A DNA stretch of 64,000 bases, taken from Bacteroidota bacterium. GTDB lineage: Bacteria; Bacteroidota; Bacteroidia; Chitinophagales; Chitinophagaceae. The translations under genes and the position numbers were made by a program. Shown one piece after another: positions 25,848 to 34,000 of this stretch (positions are counted from its first letter, which is position 1; every line of letters begins with the position of its first letter). Location: positions 186,001 to 250,000 of the forward strand of contig JAFDXY010000009.1 in assembly GCA_018267725.1 (NCBI GenBank), given 5' to 3'. Under the pieces are notes generated by a model, which was not told where the DNA came from, ran no database searches, and saw nothing but the letters and a program-made list of their open reading frames with translations.

Positions 25848-26603
25848 ATGAAGCATAATATATATAATCAGTTTGTGCAAAAAAAACATGCAAACAAAAA
25901 ATCGTTTGCTGTATTAATAGACCCCGATAAGGTTGATAATGCTTCTATTGAACAATTGGTGGGTTTAGCAACAGAAGCCAATGTTGATTATTTTTTTGTT
26001 GGTGGAAGTTTGGTTATTTCAACACATTTAGATGATTGTATAAGACAAATAAAAACTTCTTGCAATATTCCCGTTGTATTGTTTCCGGGTTCTCCATCAC
26101 AAGTAAGCCGTTATGCCGATGCGTTATTATATCTTTCATTAATATCTGGTCGTAATCCAGAATTATTAATTGGCCAACATGTAGTAAGTGTTCCTTTTGT
26201 TAAAAAAAGTGGTTTAGAAATTATACCTACCGGTTATATGGTAATAGATGGCGGAGCTCCAACAACCGTTTCATACATTTCAAATGCAACACCAATTCCT
26301 TCAGATAAAGCAGATATTTCTATGTGTACTGCAATGGCAGGAGAAATGTTAGGTATGAAATTAATTTATATGGATGCAGGCAGCGGAGCCAAAAAACCTA
26401 TTACCGAAAGAATGATTGAAAAAGTAGCTCAGAATATTGAAATTCCTTTAATAATTGGTGGTGGCATTACCAATGCAGAAAAAGCATATTTAAATTGCAA
26501 AGCCGGTGCCGATGTAATTGTTGTAGGCAATGCCATTGAAAAAGACCCCATGCTGATAAAAGAAATAAGCACGGCGGTACACAGTATTTCTGTAAAAGTT
26601 TAG
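25848..26603 (+). CDS. Geranylgeranylglyceryl phosphate synthase (GGGPS, group II)
   Basis: 251 residues from ATG 25848 (MKHNIYNQFV). The track-like start 24 codons upstream runs through spacer DNA without family features. TIM-barrel motifs: FAVLIDPDKVDN, DYFFVGGSLV, VVLFPGSPSQVS, GYMVIDGGAPTTVSYIS, IYMDAGSGAKKPI and PLIIGGGITNAEKA. The GGG and GSG segments bind the glycerol-1-phosphate group, and the family joins a prenyl diphosphate to glycerol-1-phosphate, an archaeal-type ether-lipid step. Members of this group are known in Bacteroidota. The chain length and physiological product are not predictable from sequence alone. Confidence 0.88.
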   Translation: MKHNIYNQFVQKKHANKKSFAVLIDPDKVDNASIEQLVGLATEANVDYFFVGGSLVISTHLDDCIRQIKTSCNIPVVLFPGSPSQVSRYADALLYLSLISGRNPELLIGQHVVSVPFVKKSGLEIIPTGYMVIDGGAPTTVSYISNATPIPSDKADISMCTAMAGEMLGMKLIYMDAGSGAKKPITERMIEKVAQNIEIPLIIGGGITNAEKAYLNCKAGADVIVVGNAIEKDPMLIKEISTAVHSISVKV

Positions 26604-26668
26604 TTTCTCGCTATCAAAGCATAATAATTCTACCGTTGTTAATATAGTTAAAATAACATATAGAAAAT

Positions 26669-27469
26669 ATGGCTGAATTAAAATGGAAAGAAGCAATTGA
26701 GAGAGTATTGAATGAAGAAAAAAGGCAACTTCATTATACAGAAATTGCGGAACTAATTGCTGAACGTGGTTATAGAAAATCATTAGGTGCAACACCGCAA
26801 GACACAGTAAGTGCAAACTTGACAACTGACATTAACACAAAAAAAGATAAATCAATTTTTGCAAAAACAGACAAGGGTTATTACATCTTGAGAAAGTTCT
26901 TAAATCAAACAGGCATCAACTCTACCGATGATAATGAACCAGAAATTGTAAATGACAAAATTGTAACGAAAGCTAACCACAAAATAATAAACGCATTTGG
27001 TATTTATTGGAACAGAAATCTTGTTCATTGGAAATCTATACCAGATTTGTTAGGCATTCAACAAATTGGTGCAACAGAAGTAAACTTTAAAGACCAAATA
27101 GGCATCTATTTACTGCATGACAGCAGAGAAACAATTTATGTTGGGCAAGCAATAGAACAACCACTTGGCAAAAGATTAAAAGACCATACAACAGACAGGC
27201 TTGCAGGACGTTGGGACAGATTTAGTTGGTTTGGTTTTTATCCTGTAACTGAAGACGCAAAACTAAATTTAAACGTAAAATTTAAAGACTTTACAATTCA
27301 AAATTTGGGCGACATTTTAGAAGCAATACTTATTGAAAGCATTGAACCAAGACAAAATAGAAAACAAGGAAATTCATTTGTTGGGCTTGAATATTTGCAA
27401 CAAGAAGCACCTGAAATTAAAAGAAAATTGAAACAACAAATTATTCAAGAACTAACAGATAAACTATAA
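26669..27469 (+). CDS. HARE-HTH plus GIY-YIG nuclease-like fusion
   Basis: 266 residues. Residues 1-80 are a HARE-HTH (HB1/ASXL/restriction-endonuclease) domain: WKEAIERVLNEEKRQLHYTE, then IAELIAERGYRKSLGATPQD and IFAKTDKGYYILRKF. Residues ~145-215 are a GIY-YIG domain: IGIYLLHDSRETIYVGQAIE, then LGKRLKDHTTDRLAGRWDRF, with a late Glu in LEAILIESIEPRQNRK-N. The GIY half is IGIY and the YIG half is IYVG. HARE domains are thought to recognise modified DNA bases, so this may be a modification-sensing nuclease. It is the first gene of an accessory-looking stretch and has no partner methylase beside it. Confidence 0.75.
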   Translation: MAELKWKEAIERVLNEEKRQLHYTEIAELIAERGYRKSLGATPQDTVSANLTTDINTKKDKSIFAKTDKGYYILRKFLNQTGINSTDDNEPEIVNDKIVTKANHKIINAFGIYWNRNLVHWKSIPDLLGIQQIGATEVNFKDQIGIYLLHDSRETIYVGQAIEQPLGKRLKDHTTDRLAGRWDRFSWFGFYPVTEDAKLNLNVKFKDFTIQNLGDILEAILIESIEPRQNRKQGNSFVGLEYLQQEAPEIKRKLKQQIIQELTDKL

Positions 27470-27620
27470 AACCGAATACTAAACAATTCTCGTCAAGAAA
27501 ACTTGAAATCTTCCACTCGCCCTTAATGGAAAAACTTCAGAATATAGCATAAGTATAAACTTTATACAATAAAACAAAATTCTCTACACATTAATTGTTT
27601 TAGGATATTTTAAAATTCAC

Positions 27621-27628
27621 TATTTTTG
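27621..27628 (+). promoter_or_regulatory. -7 box immediately before higB
   Basis: TATTTTTG matches TAnnTTTG and ends only five bases before the ATG at 27634. A TTG lies 23 bp upstream. The transcript would have almost no leader. Confidence 0.45.
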
Positions 27629-27633
27629 TGAAT

Positions 27634-27939
27634 ATGGTAATTTTTTTCGAGAACAGAAAAGTATTAGAATTATATGAGTTTGAAATAAAACAATCTGTTA
27701 TCAAATATAAATTGGCAAAGCACATTATTGAAAAATATAAGTTTAGGATAGAACAATTAATAGATGCTCCTGATTTAAAAACTATCGGACAAATTAAATC
27801 ACTTAATCTTGAAAAATTAAAAGGCGATAGAAAGGGGCAGCTATCCATTAGAGTAGATAATCAATTTAGGATTTGTTTTAGAGAAATAAATGAAAATGAA
27901 ATAGCCGTAGAGGTTTTAGAATTAACAGATTACCATTAA
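27634..27939 (+). CDS. higB: HigB/RelE-type toxin
   Basis: 101 residues from ATG 27634; a GTG at 27628 is inside the -7 box and unlikely. RelE-superfamily fold: KSLNLEKLKGDRKGQLSIRV followed by DNQFRICFREI and a final strand EIAVEVLELTDYH. The 'LkGdr.g..Sirvn.q.RicF' pattern and the Arg in QFRICF are typical of HigB mRNA interferases. It precedes its antitoxin (higB-higA order) by 9 bp, as is usual for this group. Confidence 0.88.
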   Translation: MVIFFENRKVLELYEFEIKQSVIKYKLAKHIIEKYKFRIEQLIDAPDLKTIGQIKSLNLEKLKGDRKGQLSIRVDNQFRICFREINENEIAVEVLELTDYH

Positions 27940-27948
27940 ATAAAAAAT

Positions 27949-28233
27949 ATGAAAACAGCAAACGAAATAACACCAACACATATTTTCCATCCGGGTTTGG
28001 TATTAAAAGAAGAAATTGAATACTGCAATCTTACCAAAAAAAAGGTTGCTGAAGATATGGGCATATCACCTACAGTATTAAGTGAAATTATTTCGGGCAA
28101 GCGTAGTATAACAACCACCATTGCTATTAAAATTGAAAAAGCCCTTGGTATCAATGCTCTTTTCTTTTTAAACATGCAAGTACGTTACGAGTACTATACA
28201 ATGAAAAAAGAATTAAAAAAACATGCAGCTTAA
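27949..28233 (+). CDS. higA: HigA-type antitoxin (XRE family)
   Basis: 94 residues. HTH: HPGLVLKEEIEYCNLTKKKV, then AEDMGISPTVLSEIISGKRS, then the helix TTTIAIKIEKALGINALFFL. This is the VapI/HigA family that binds the toxin and represses the operon. It begins 9 bp after higB. The IHPG.lL.E.l start is characteristic. Confidence 0.9.
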   Translation: MKTANEITPTHIFHPGLVLKEEIEYCNLTKKKVAEDMGISPTVLSEIISGKRSITTTIAIKIEKALGINALFFLNMQVRYEYYTMKKELKKHAA

Positions 28234-28267
28234 TTTTGAAACAAGGATTTATTTGTAAGAATAGTTA

Positions 28268-28510
28268 TCATTTTTTCTTTATACTATATTTTTCAAATTC
28301 TGTAATTAATGCGTTTGGTTCTTGCTCGAATGCCTCAGCAAGTTTAAAAAACCAATATAAAGTGGGAGATACTTCTCCACGTTCTAAACGTGAAATATTT
28401 TGAAAATTATTTTCAAGTTTCGCAGCCAAATTTGATTGAGACATATTCAACTCTTGTCTTTTATTTTTTATAAAAGCACCTAAAGTTTTATTGAATTGGC
28501 TCTTGTTCAT
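28268..28510 (-). CDS. XRE-family transcriptional regulator
   Basis: 80 residues, essentially one Cro/C1-type HTH: LGAFIKNKRQELNMSQSNLA, AKLENNFQNISRLERGEVSP, and a closing helix TLYWFFKLAEAFEQEPNALI. There is no second domain. It is convergent with higBA and not part of that module. Target unknown. Confidence 0.85.
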   Translation of the reverse strand: MNKSQFNKTLGAFIKNKRQELNMSQSNLAAKLENNFQNISRLERGEVSPTLYWFFKLAEAFEQEPNALITEFEKYSIKKK

Positions 28511-28545
28511 TAAAAGCCAAATTCAACCTTATCTAAAAAATAATT

Positions 28546-28599
28546 ATAACCACATACGGTTAGTGTAAAATTTATTTATATATTCGTCGTATGTGTTAT
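28546..28599. repeat. Imperfect inverted repeat with one bulged base (attC-like shape)
   Basis: ATAACCACATACG (28546-28558) pairs with CGTATGTGTTAT (28588-28599) over 12 bp with one extra C. The shape recalls integron attC sites, but the conserved RYYYAAC/GTTRRRY cores are not present. It lies between the XRE gene and a small membrane-protein gene. Confidence 0.4.
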
Positions 28600-28660
28600 T
28601 GAACAAACACAACAGTGAAGCCGAAAACTGCATATTGAGAGGTAGGCATAAATTTTTATT

Positions 28661-28915
28661 ATGATAGCTTTTATAGGTTTTATTCTTGCTGTATTAGGTG
28701 TTTATTTAATTAAAAAAGGTCGTAAAATGCGTTTGGAATGCGAAGAGTATGAATTTAAAAATAGAACCAATGGCGGGGTAATTCAATTTAACGATTTTAG
28801 AGCATCAAAAGAACATGAACAAAAAAGAAATTGGGCTGACCTTTTCCCTAAGCTTGGTTTACTTGCTTTTATTTTTGCATTTCTATTTTTCATGGGAGCT
28901 TACGGCTGCCATTAA
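28661..28915 (+). CDS. Small two-helix membrane protein
   Basis: 84 residues. A first membrane helix IAFIGFILAVLGVYLIKKG is followed by a charged middle part (RKMRLECEEYEFKNR... EHEQKRNWADL) and a second helix LGLLAFIFAFLFFMGAYG ending in CH. The middle loop is probably cytoplasmic. No family recognised. It stands next to the accessory patch and upstream of the tRNA gene. Confidence 0.6.
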   Translation: MIAFIGFILAVLGVYLIKKGRKMRLECEEYEFKNRTNGGVIQFNDFRASKEHEQKRNWADLFPKLGLLAFIFAFLFFMGAYGCH

Positions 28916-29023
28916 TAAATAGACTCTATAATTTTATAAAATTTTTAATTTCTCCCTGTGAGTCAATCTTAGAATTAATAAACTTCAAAAGTTTTTTCAT
29001 TTTCATCATTAATTCAATTCCCC

Positions 29024-29031
29024 TACTTTTG
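29024..29031 (+). promoter_or_regulatory. -7 box of tRNA-Leu
   Basis: TACTTTTG matches TAnnTTTG and ends 10 bp before the mature tRNA 5' end, a sensible start-site distance. Confidence 0.55.
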
Positions 29032-29041
29032 CAGCCCATTT

Positions 29042-29123
29042 GCGGGTGTGGCGAAACTGGCAGACGCACTAGACTTAGGATCTAGCGGAGCAATCCATGT
29101 AGGTTCGATTCCTATCACCCGCA
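29042..29123 (+). tRNA. tRNA-Leu (anticodon TAG)
   Basis: The acceptor stem GCGGGTG pairs with CACCCGC. The anticodon arm CTAGA-CTTAGGA-TCTAG gives anticodon TAG. The variable arm is long, as in class II tRNAs, and the T arm has GGTTCGATTCC. CCA is not encoded. Confidence 0.95.
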
Positions 29124-29224
29124 CTTTACCGTAGATAGATTGGTTAGTTGATACACATATATAAATTTCATCATCTTTCTTTTTCTGGTCTACATTATTT
29201 ACTCATAAATAGTTCTATTTTACA

Positions 29225-30595
29225 ATGGCAACAGTAACAAGAGAAAACATCGGTTTATTAAACGACAAATTAACCGTTACCCTTAACAAAGAAGATTATT
29301 ACAACAGTTTTGAAGAAAGCTTAAAAAAATATGCAAAAACTGCAAATATTCCAGGCTTTAGAAAAGGAATGGTTCCTGCAGGTTTAGTGAAAAAAATGCA
29401 CGGACAAAGTGTATTTACCGATGAAGTTTTACGCAATGTAGAAAAGAATTTAAACGATTATTTAGGCAAAGAACAGTTAGATATTTTTGCCCAACCATTA
29501 CCATTAGATGTTGATGCAAGAGCTTTAGATATGAACAACCCTAAAGATTATGCTTTTGCTTTTGAAATTGGTTTAAAACCAAGTTTTGATATTGATACCA
29601 AAAAAATAAAAGTTACGCGTTATAAAATTACTGTTACAGATGAAATGGTTGCAGAAGAAATTGAACGTTTACAAACACGCCACGGAAAAATGACGGAGCC
29701 AGAAACTGTAACAGGCGATGATAATGTTTTAAATATAAAATTTATTGAAACCGATAAAGCAGGCAATGAAATTGAAGGTGGCATTACAAAAGACAACTCA
29801 TTATTAGTTAAATATTTTTCAGAAAAATTCAGAAAAAATTTAATGGGTAAAAAGAAAGATGATGTAGTTGAATTACAATTGAAGAAAGCGTTTGATGATA
29901 AAGAATTAGATTTTGTATTAAGTGATTTAGGTTTGAAAAAAGATGATGAAGAAGCAACAAAAAAATATTTCAAATTACTTATTACAAAAGTTGGCCATGT
30001 AGAAAAAGCCGAATTAAACGAAACATTATTTTTAGCAGTGTATCCTGCCAAACAAATTGCAGATGCCGATGCTTTTAAAGCTGCGGTAAAAGAAGAAATT
30101 GAAACTTATTATGCAGCACAAAGTAGAAACCAAGTTCACGACCAAATTTATCATTACTTATTAGATAATGTAAAAATGGATTTCCCTGAAGGTTTCTTAA
30201 AACGTTGGTTACAAAACGGCGGAGAAAAGCCAAAAACTGCAGAAGAAGCAGAACAAGAATTTCCAAATTTTGCAGACCAATTAAGGTGGACTTTAATTAC
30301 CAACAAAATTGTAACCGATAATAAAATTGAAGTTGGAAATGATGATATTAAAAATTTTGCTAAACAACAATTGTTTCAATACATGGGCGGGCAATTAGGT
30401 GCATTGGGCGATAACCAACAATGGGTTGAAGATTATACCAACAGAATGATGCAGGATAGAAAATTTGTAGAAGACAGTTACCACCGCATTAGCACAGAAA
30501 AAATGTTTGCTGCTTTAGAAACACAAGTAAAAGAAAAAGAAGAAGCAATAAGTGCAGAAGATTTTGCAAGTAAATTGCACCATCATCATCACTAA
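29225..30595 (+). CDS. tig: Trigger factor (ribosome-associated chaperone)
   Basis: 456 residues. The N-terminal ribosome-binding domain contains the signature NIPGFRKGMVPAGLVKKMHG. A middle FKBP-like region follows, with DDNVLNIKFIETDKAGN, and a long helical C-terminal domain (residues ~270-445). The protein ends in a natural polyhistidine run, KLHHHHH. It shields nascent chains at the exit tunnel. It lies 102 bp after the tRNA gene and is followed by its own terminator. The clp genes that often follow tig elsewhere are not here. Confidence 0.9.
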   Translation: MATVTRENIGLLNDKLTVTLNKEDYYNSFEESLKKYAKTANIPGFRKGMVPAGLVKKMHGQSVFTDEVLRNVEKNLNDYLGKEQLDIFAQPLPLDVDARALDMNNPKDYAFAFEIGLKPSFDIDTKKIKVTRYKITVTDEMVAEEIERLQTRHGKMTEPETVTGDDNVLNIKFIETDKAGNEIEGGITKDNSLLVKYFSEKFRKNLMGKKKDDVVELQLKKAFDDKELDFVLSDLGLKKDDEEATKKYFKLLITKVGHVEKAELNETLFLAVYPAKQIADADAFKAAVKEEIETYYAAQSRNQVHDQIYHYLLDNVKMDFPEGFLKRWLQNGGEKPKTAEEAEQEFPNFADQLRWTLITNKIVTDNKIEVGNDDIKNFAKQQLFQYMGGQLGALGDNQQWVEDYTNRMMQDRKFVEDSYHRISTEKMFAALETQVKEKEEAISAEDFASKLHHHHH

Positions 30596-30616
30596 AAAAA
30601 TATTTAGTACAATATT

Positions 30617-30650
30617 AAAAGCCTTGCAGTGTAATAATTGCAGGGCTTTT
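30617..30650. terminator. Terminator after tig
   Basis: AAAAGCCTTGCA and TGCAGGGCTTTT form a 12-bp stem with one T-G wobble, followed by a T-run on the + strand. It also overlaps the end of the convergent DUF4870 gene. Confidence 0.75.
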
Positions 30651-31009
30651 TATTTTAATAGCCTTATACAAAACGGATATTTATACAACCTGCCCTCACT
30701 GGCTCTTATAGTTGCAACAAGTACAAGTATAAATGCGTAAATACCAACTACCCATAAAAATAAAATTCCAATAATTGAAATAAAACAAATTACGCAAGCA
30801 ATAACAACAGTAATTTGAAAGTTGAGCGATTCTTTTGCATGTGCCGTAACAAATTCAGATTCGTTCTTTTTTAAAATATAAATAATTAACGGAGCAATAA
30901 AAGATGAAACTAAAGTAATGATATGTGAGAGTAATCCTAAATTTTTTTCATCTTGTGTAACAGTATAAACAGGTATTTCATCAGTACCTAAAAAAGACTT
31001 TTCTGCCAT
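30650..31009 (-). CDS. DUF4870 membrane protein
   Basis: 119 residues. EKNLGLLSHIITLVSSFIAP is the family's opening ('r..a.l.Hls.l...i.P'), followed by LIIYILKKNESEFVTAHAKE, SLNFQITVVIACVICFISII and two further hydrophobic stretches. DUF4870 (Tic20-like) proteins have three or four helices; their function is unknown. It lies 54 bp downstream of mfd on the same strand and could be read through from it. Confidence 0.85.
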   Translation of the reverse strand: MAEKSFLGTDEIPVYTVTQDEKNLGLLSHIITLVSSFIAPLIIYILKKNESEFVTAHAKESLNFQITVVIACVICFISIIGILFLWVVGIYAFILVLVATIRASEGRLYKYPFCIRLLK

Positions 31010-31063
31010 AATTTTTATTTTATTCTGAAAAATAATTCAAAGCAACGGAATTTCATAATTCTA

Positions 31064-34000
31064 TTACGCTTTTTCAAAAACAGCTTTATGCATTCTTTGT
31101 AAAAACACCAACATTTCATTCATATCTTTTATACTATCTACAACCAATAAAAAATTTTTGGCAACTTGTTTTAATCTTGCTTTGTTGGTTCCTGTTTGTA
31201 AATAATCTAATATGTTTTTAAATATGTTGCTTTCAAAATAAGGGCTATCGTTTTTGTTTACAAAATAGCAACGCATGGTATTTTCTTTTAAACTCATTTT
31301 TTCAAAACCTAAATCTACCGCCAACCAGCGGCAACGTACGGTGGTAAATAAATCTTCTACTTCATTAGGTATTGCACCAAACCTATCAATCATTTCATTG
31401 TGAAAAGTTTGTAGCTCATTTTCTTTTTCGCAATTATCTAATCTTGTATAAAGGCTTAAACGTTCTGTAATGCTTTCTACATAACTATCAGGAATAAGTA
31501 TCTCCAAATCGGTATCAATTGTACAATCGCTCACATAATCATCTTGCTTGCTAATTTCTTCTTTAAATAATTCTTTAAATGATGTACGTTTTAATTCTCT
31601 AATAGCTTCTTCTAAAATTTTTTGATACATTTCAAAACCAATCTCAGCCATAAAACCACTTTGCTCTCCGCCCAACATATTACCTGCACCGCGTATATCT
31701 AAATCTCGCATAGCAATTTGAAAACCGCTGCCTAAATCTGTAAACTGTTCTAATGTTTGTAAACGTTTACGGCTATCGGTTGGCAACGTACTCATAGGTG
31801 CTAACAAATAACAAAATGCTTTTTTATTACTTCTGCCAACACGCCCACGCAGTTGGTGTAAATCGCTTAACCCAAAATGATGTGCGTTATTAATAATAAT
31901 TGTGTTTACGTTAGCAATATCTACACCGCTTTCAACTATATTGGTGCAAACTAATACATCATATTTTCTATCTATAAATTCTAATATACGTTCTTCTAAT
32001 TTATCGCCTTCCATTTGCCCGTGTGCATACGATACAATTAAATCCGGACAAAGACTTTGTATTAATGCTGCCATTTCTGGCAAGCCTTGCACACGATTAT
32101 GAATAAAGAAAACTTGCCCGCCACGTTCTGTTTCAAAATAAATGGCATCACGTATAAAATCATCATTAAACACATGTACTTCTGTTTGAATGGGTTGCCT
32201 GTTTGGTGGCGGTGTATTTATTATACTTAAATCTCTTGCACCCATTAAACTAAATTGTAATGTACGTGGAATGGGCGTGGCAGTAAGCGTTAAGCTATCT
32301 ACATTGGTTCTTAAAAGTTTTAATTTTTCTTTATGAGCCACACCAAATTTTTGTTCTTCATCAATAATCATTAACCCTAAATTTTTGAATTGAACATCTT
32401 TACTTAACAGTGCGTGTGTGCCAACAATAATATCAACCTTGCCTTCATTTAATTGTTGTAGTGTTTCTTTTTTTTGTTTGGTTGTTTTGAAACGATTAAT
32501 AAAATCTACTCTAACAGGAAAATCTTTTAATCTTTCTTTAAATGTTTTATAATGTTGAAATGCTAAAATAGTTGTAGGAACTAATATTGCAGCTTGCTTT
32601 CCATCGCAACAAGTTTTAAATGCAGCACGTATGGCTACTTCTGTTTTTCCAAAACCAACGTCTCCGCAAACCAATCTATCCATAGGGCTCTCACTTTCCA
32701 TATCTTTCTTTACATCGGCAACGGCTTTGGCTTGGTCTGGTGTATCTTCATAAATAAAACTTGCTTCTAATTCTGTTTGCATATAATTATCTGGCGTATG
32801 TGCAAACCCTTGCTGTGCTTTACGTTGGGCGTATAGTTTAATTAAATCGAAAGCAATTTCTTTTACTTTGGTTTTTGTTTTTTCTTTTAATCTGTTCCAA
32901 ACATCACTTCCTAACTTATTAATTTTTGGTTCTGTTCCTTCTTTGCCTGTGTATTTAGAAATTTTATGAAGTGAATTAATATTTACATATAAAATATCGC
33001 TATCTCTATAAATAATTCTAACGGCTTCTTGTATTTTTCCGTTTACTTCTATTTTTTGTAAACCGCTATATCTTCCAACACCATGATCTATATGTGTTAC
33101 AAAATCTCCGGGTTGTAAATCTCTAAGTGTTTTTAAAGTAAGTGCTTTGTTTTTATTGTATGCTTGTTTTACTTTATACTTATGATAGCGTTGAAATATT
33201 TGATGATCTGTGTAACAAACAATTTTTAAATCATCATCAATAAAACCTTCGTGAATACTTGTTGCAACGGGAATGAATTGTATATCGGTATTTAAATCTT
33301 TAAATATTGAATGTAATCGTTCTAATTGTTTTGCTTGCTCTGCAAAAATGTAAATTTTATATTTTGAATTTTCGTGTTGCGTTAAGTTTTGAATTAATAA
33401 TTCAAATTTTCTGTTGAACGATGGTTGTTGTTTTGTAGAGAAGTCGATAGTCAATAGTCCATTGTCCATAGTATTTGTTTTTTCTATGGACAATGGACTA
33501 TTAACAATGAACTGCTGTCTTCCAAATTCAATTAAATGACGTTGCTGAATTTGTCTTTCAATAGTTGCAGCTGGAATAAAATCTTGTAGTGAAACTTCTT
33601 TTAAAATTTTTGTATCATCTTCGCCTTCTGTTTCTTCTATGGACTGTCGACTATTGACTATTGACCGTTCCAAAAACATTCCCAAATCTTCTTCTTGAAT
33701 TTCAATTTTTTCTTTTATTACATCCCAATCTTTCATCCATACAATTGTATTTTCTGGAAGAAATTCTAATAGCGTAACTTTTTCTCCGCTATCAAATTGT
33801 GTTTCAACATTAGGTATAATAGATACTTGTAAAAGTTTGCGTTCACTTAACTGCGTTTCAGGATCAAAAATTCTTATGCTATCTACTTCATTTCCAAAAA
33901 GCTCAACTCGATAAGGCTTTTCATTACCAAAAGAATAAATATCTAAAATGCCACCACGCAAAGCAAACTGGCCGGGTTCGTACACAAAATCTGTTCTTAC

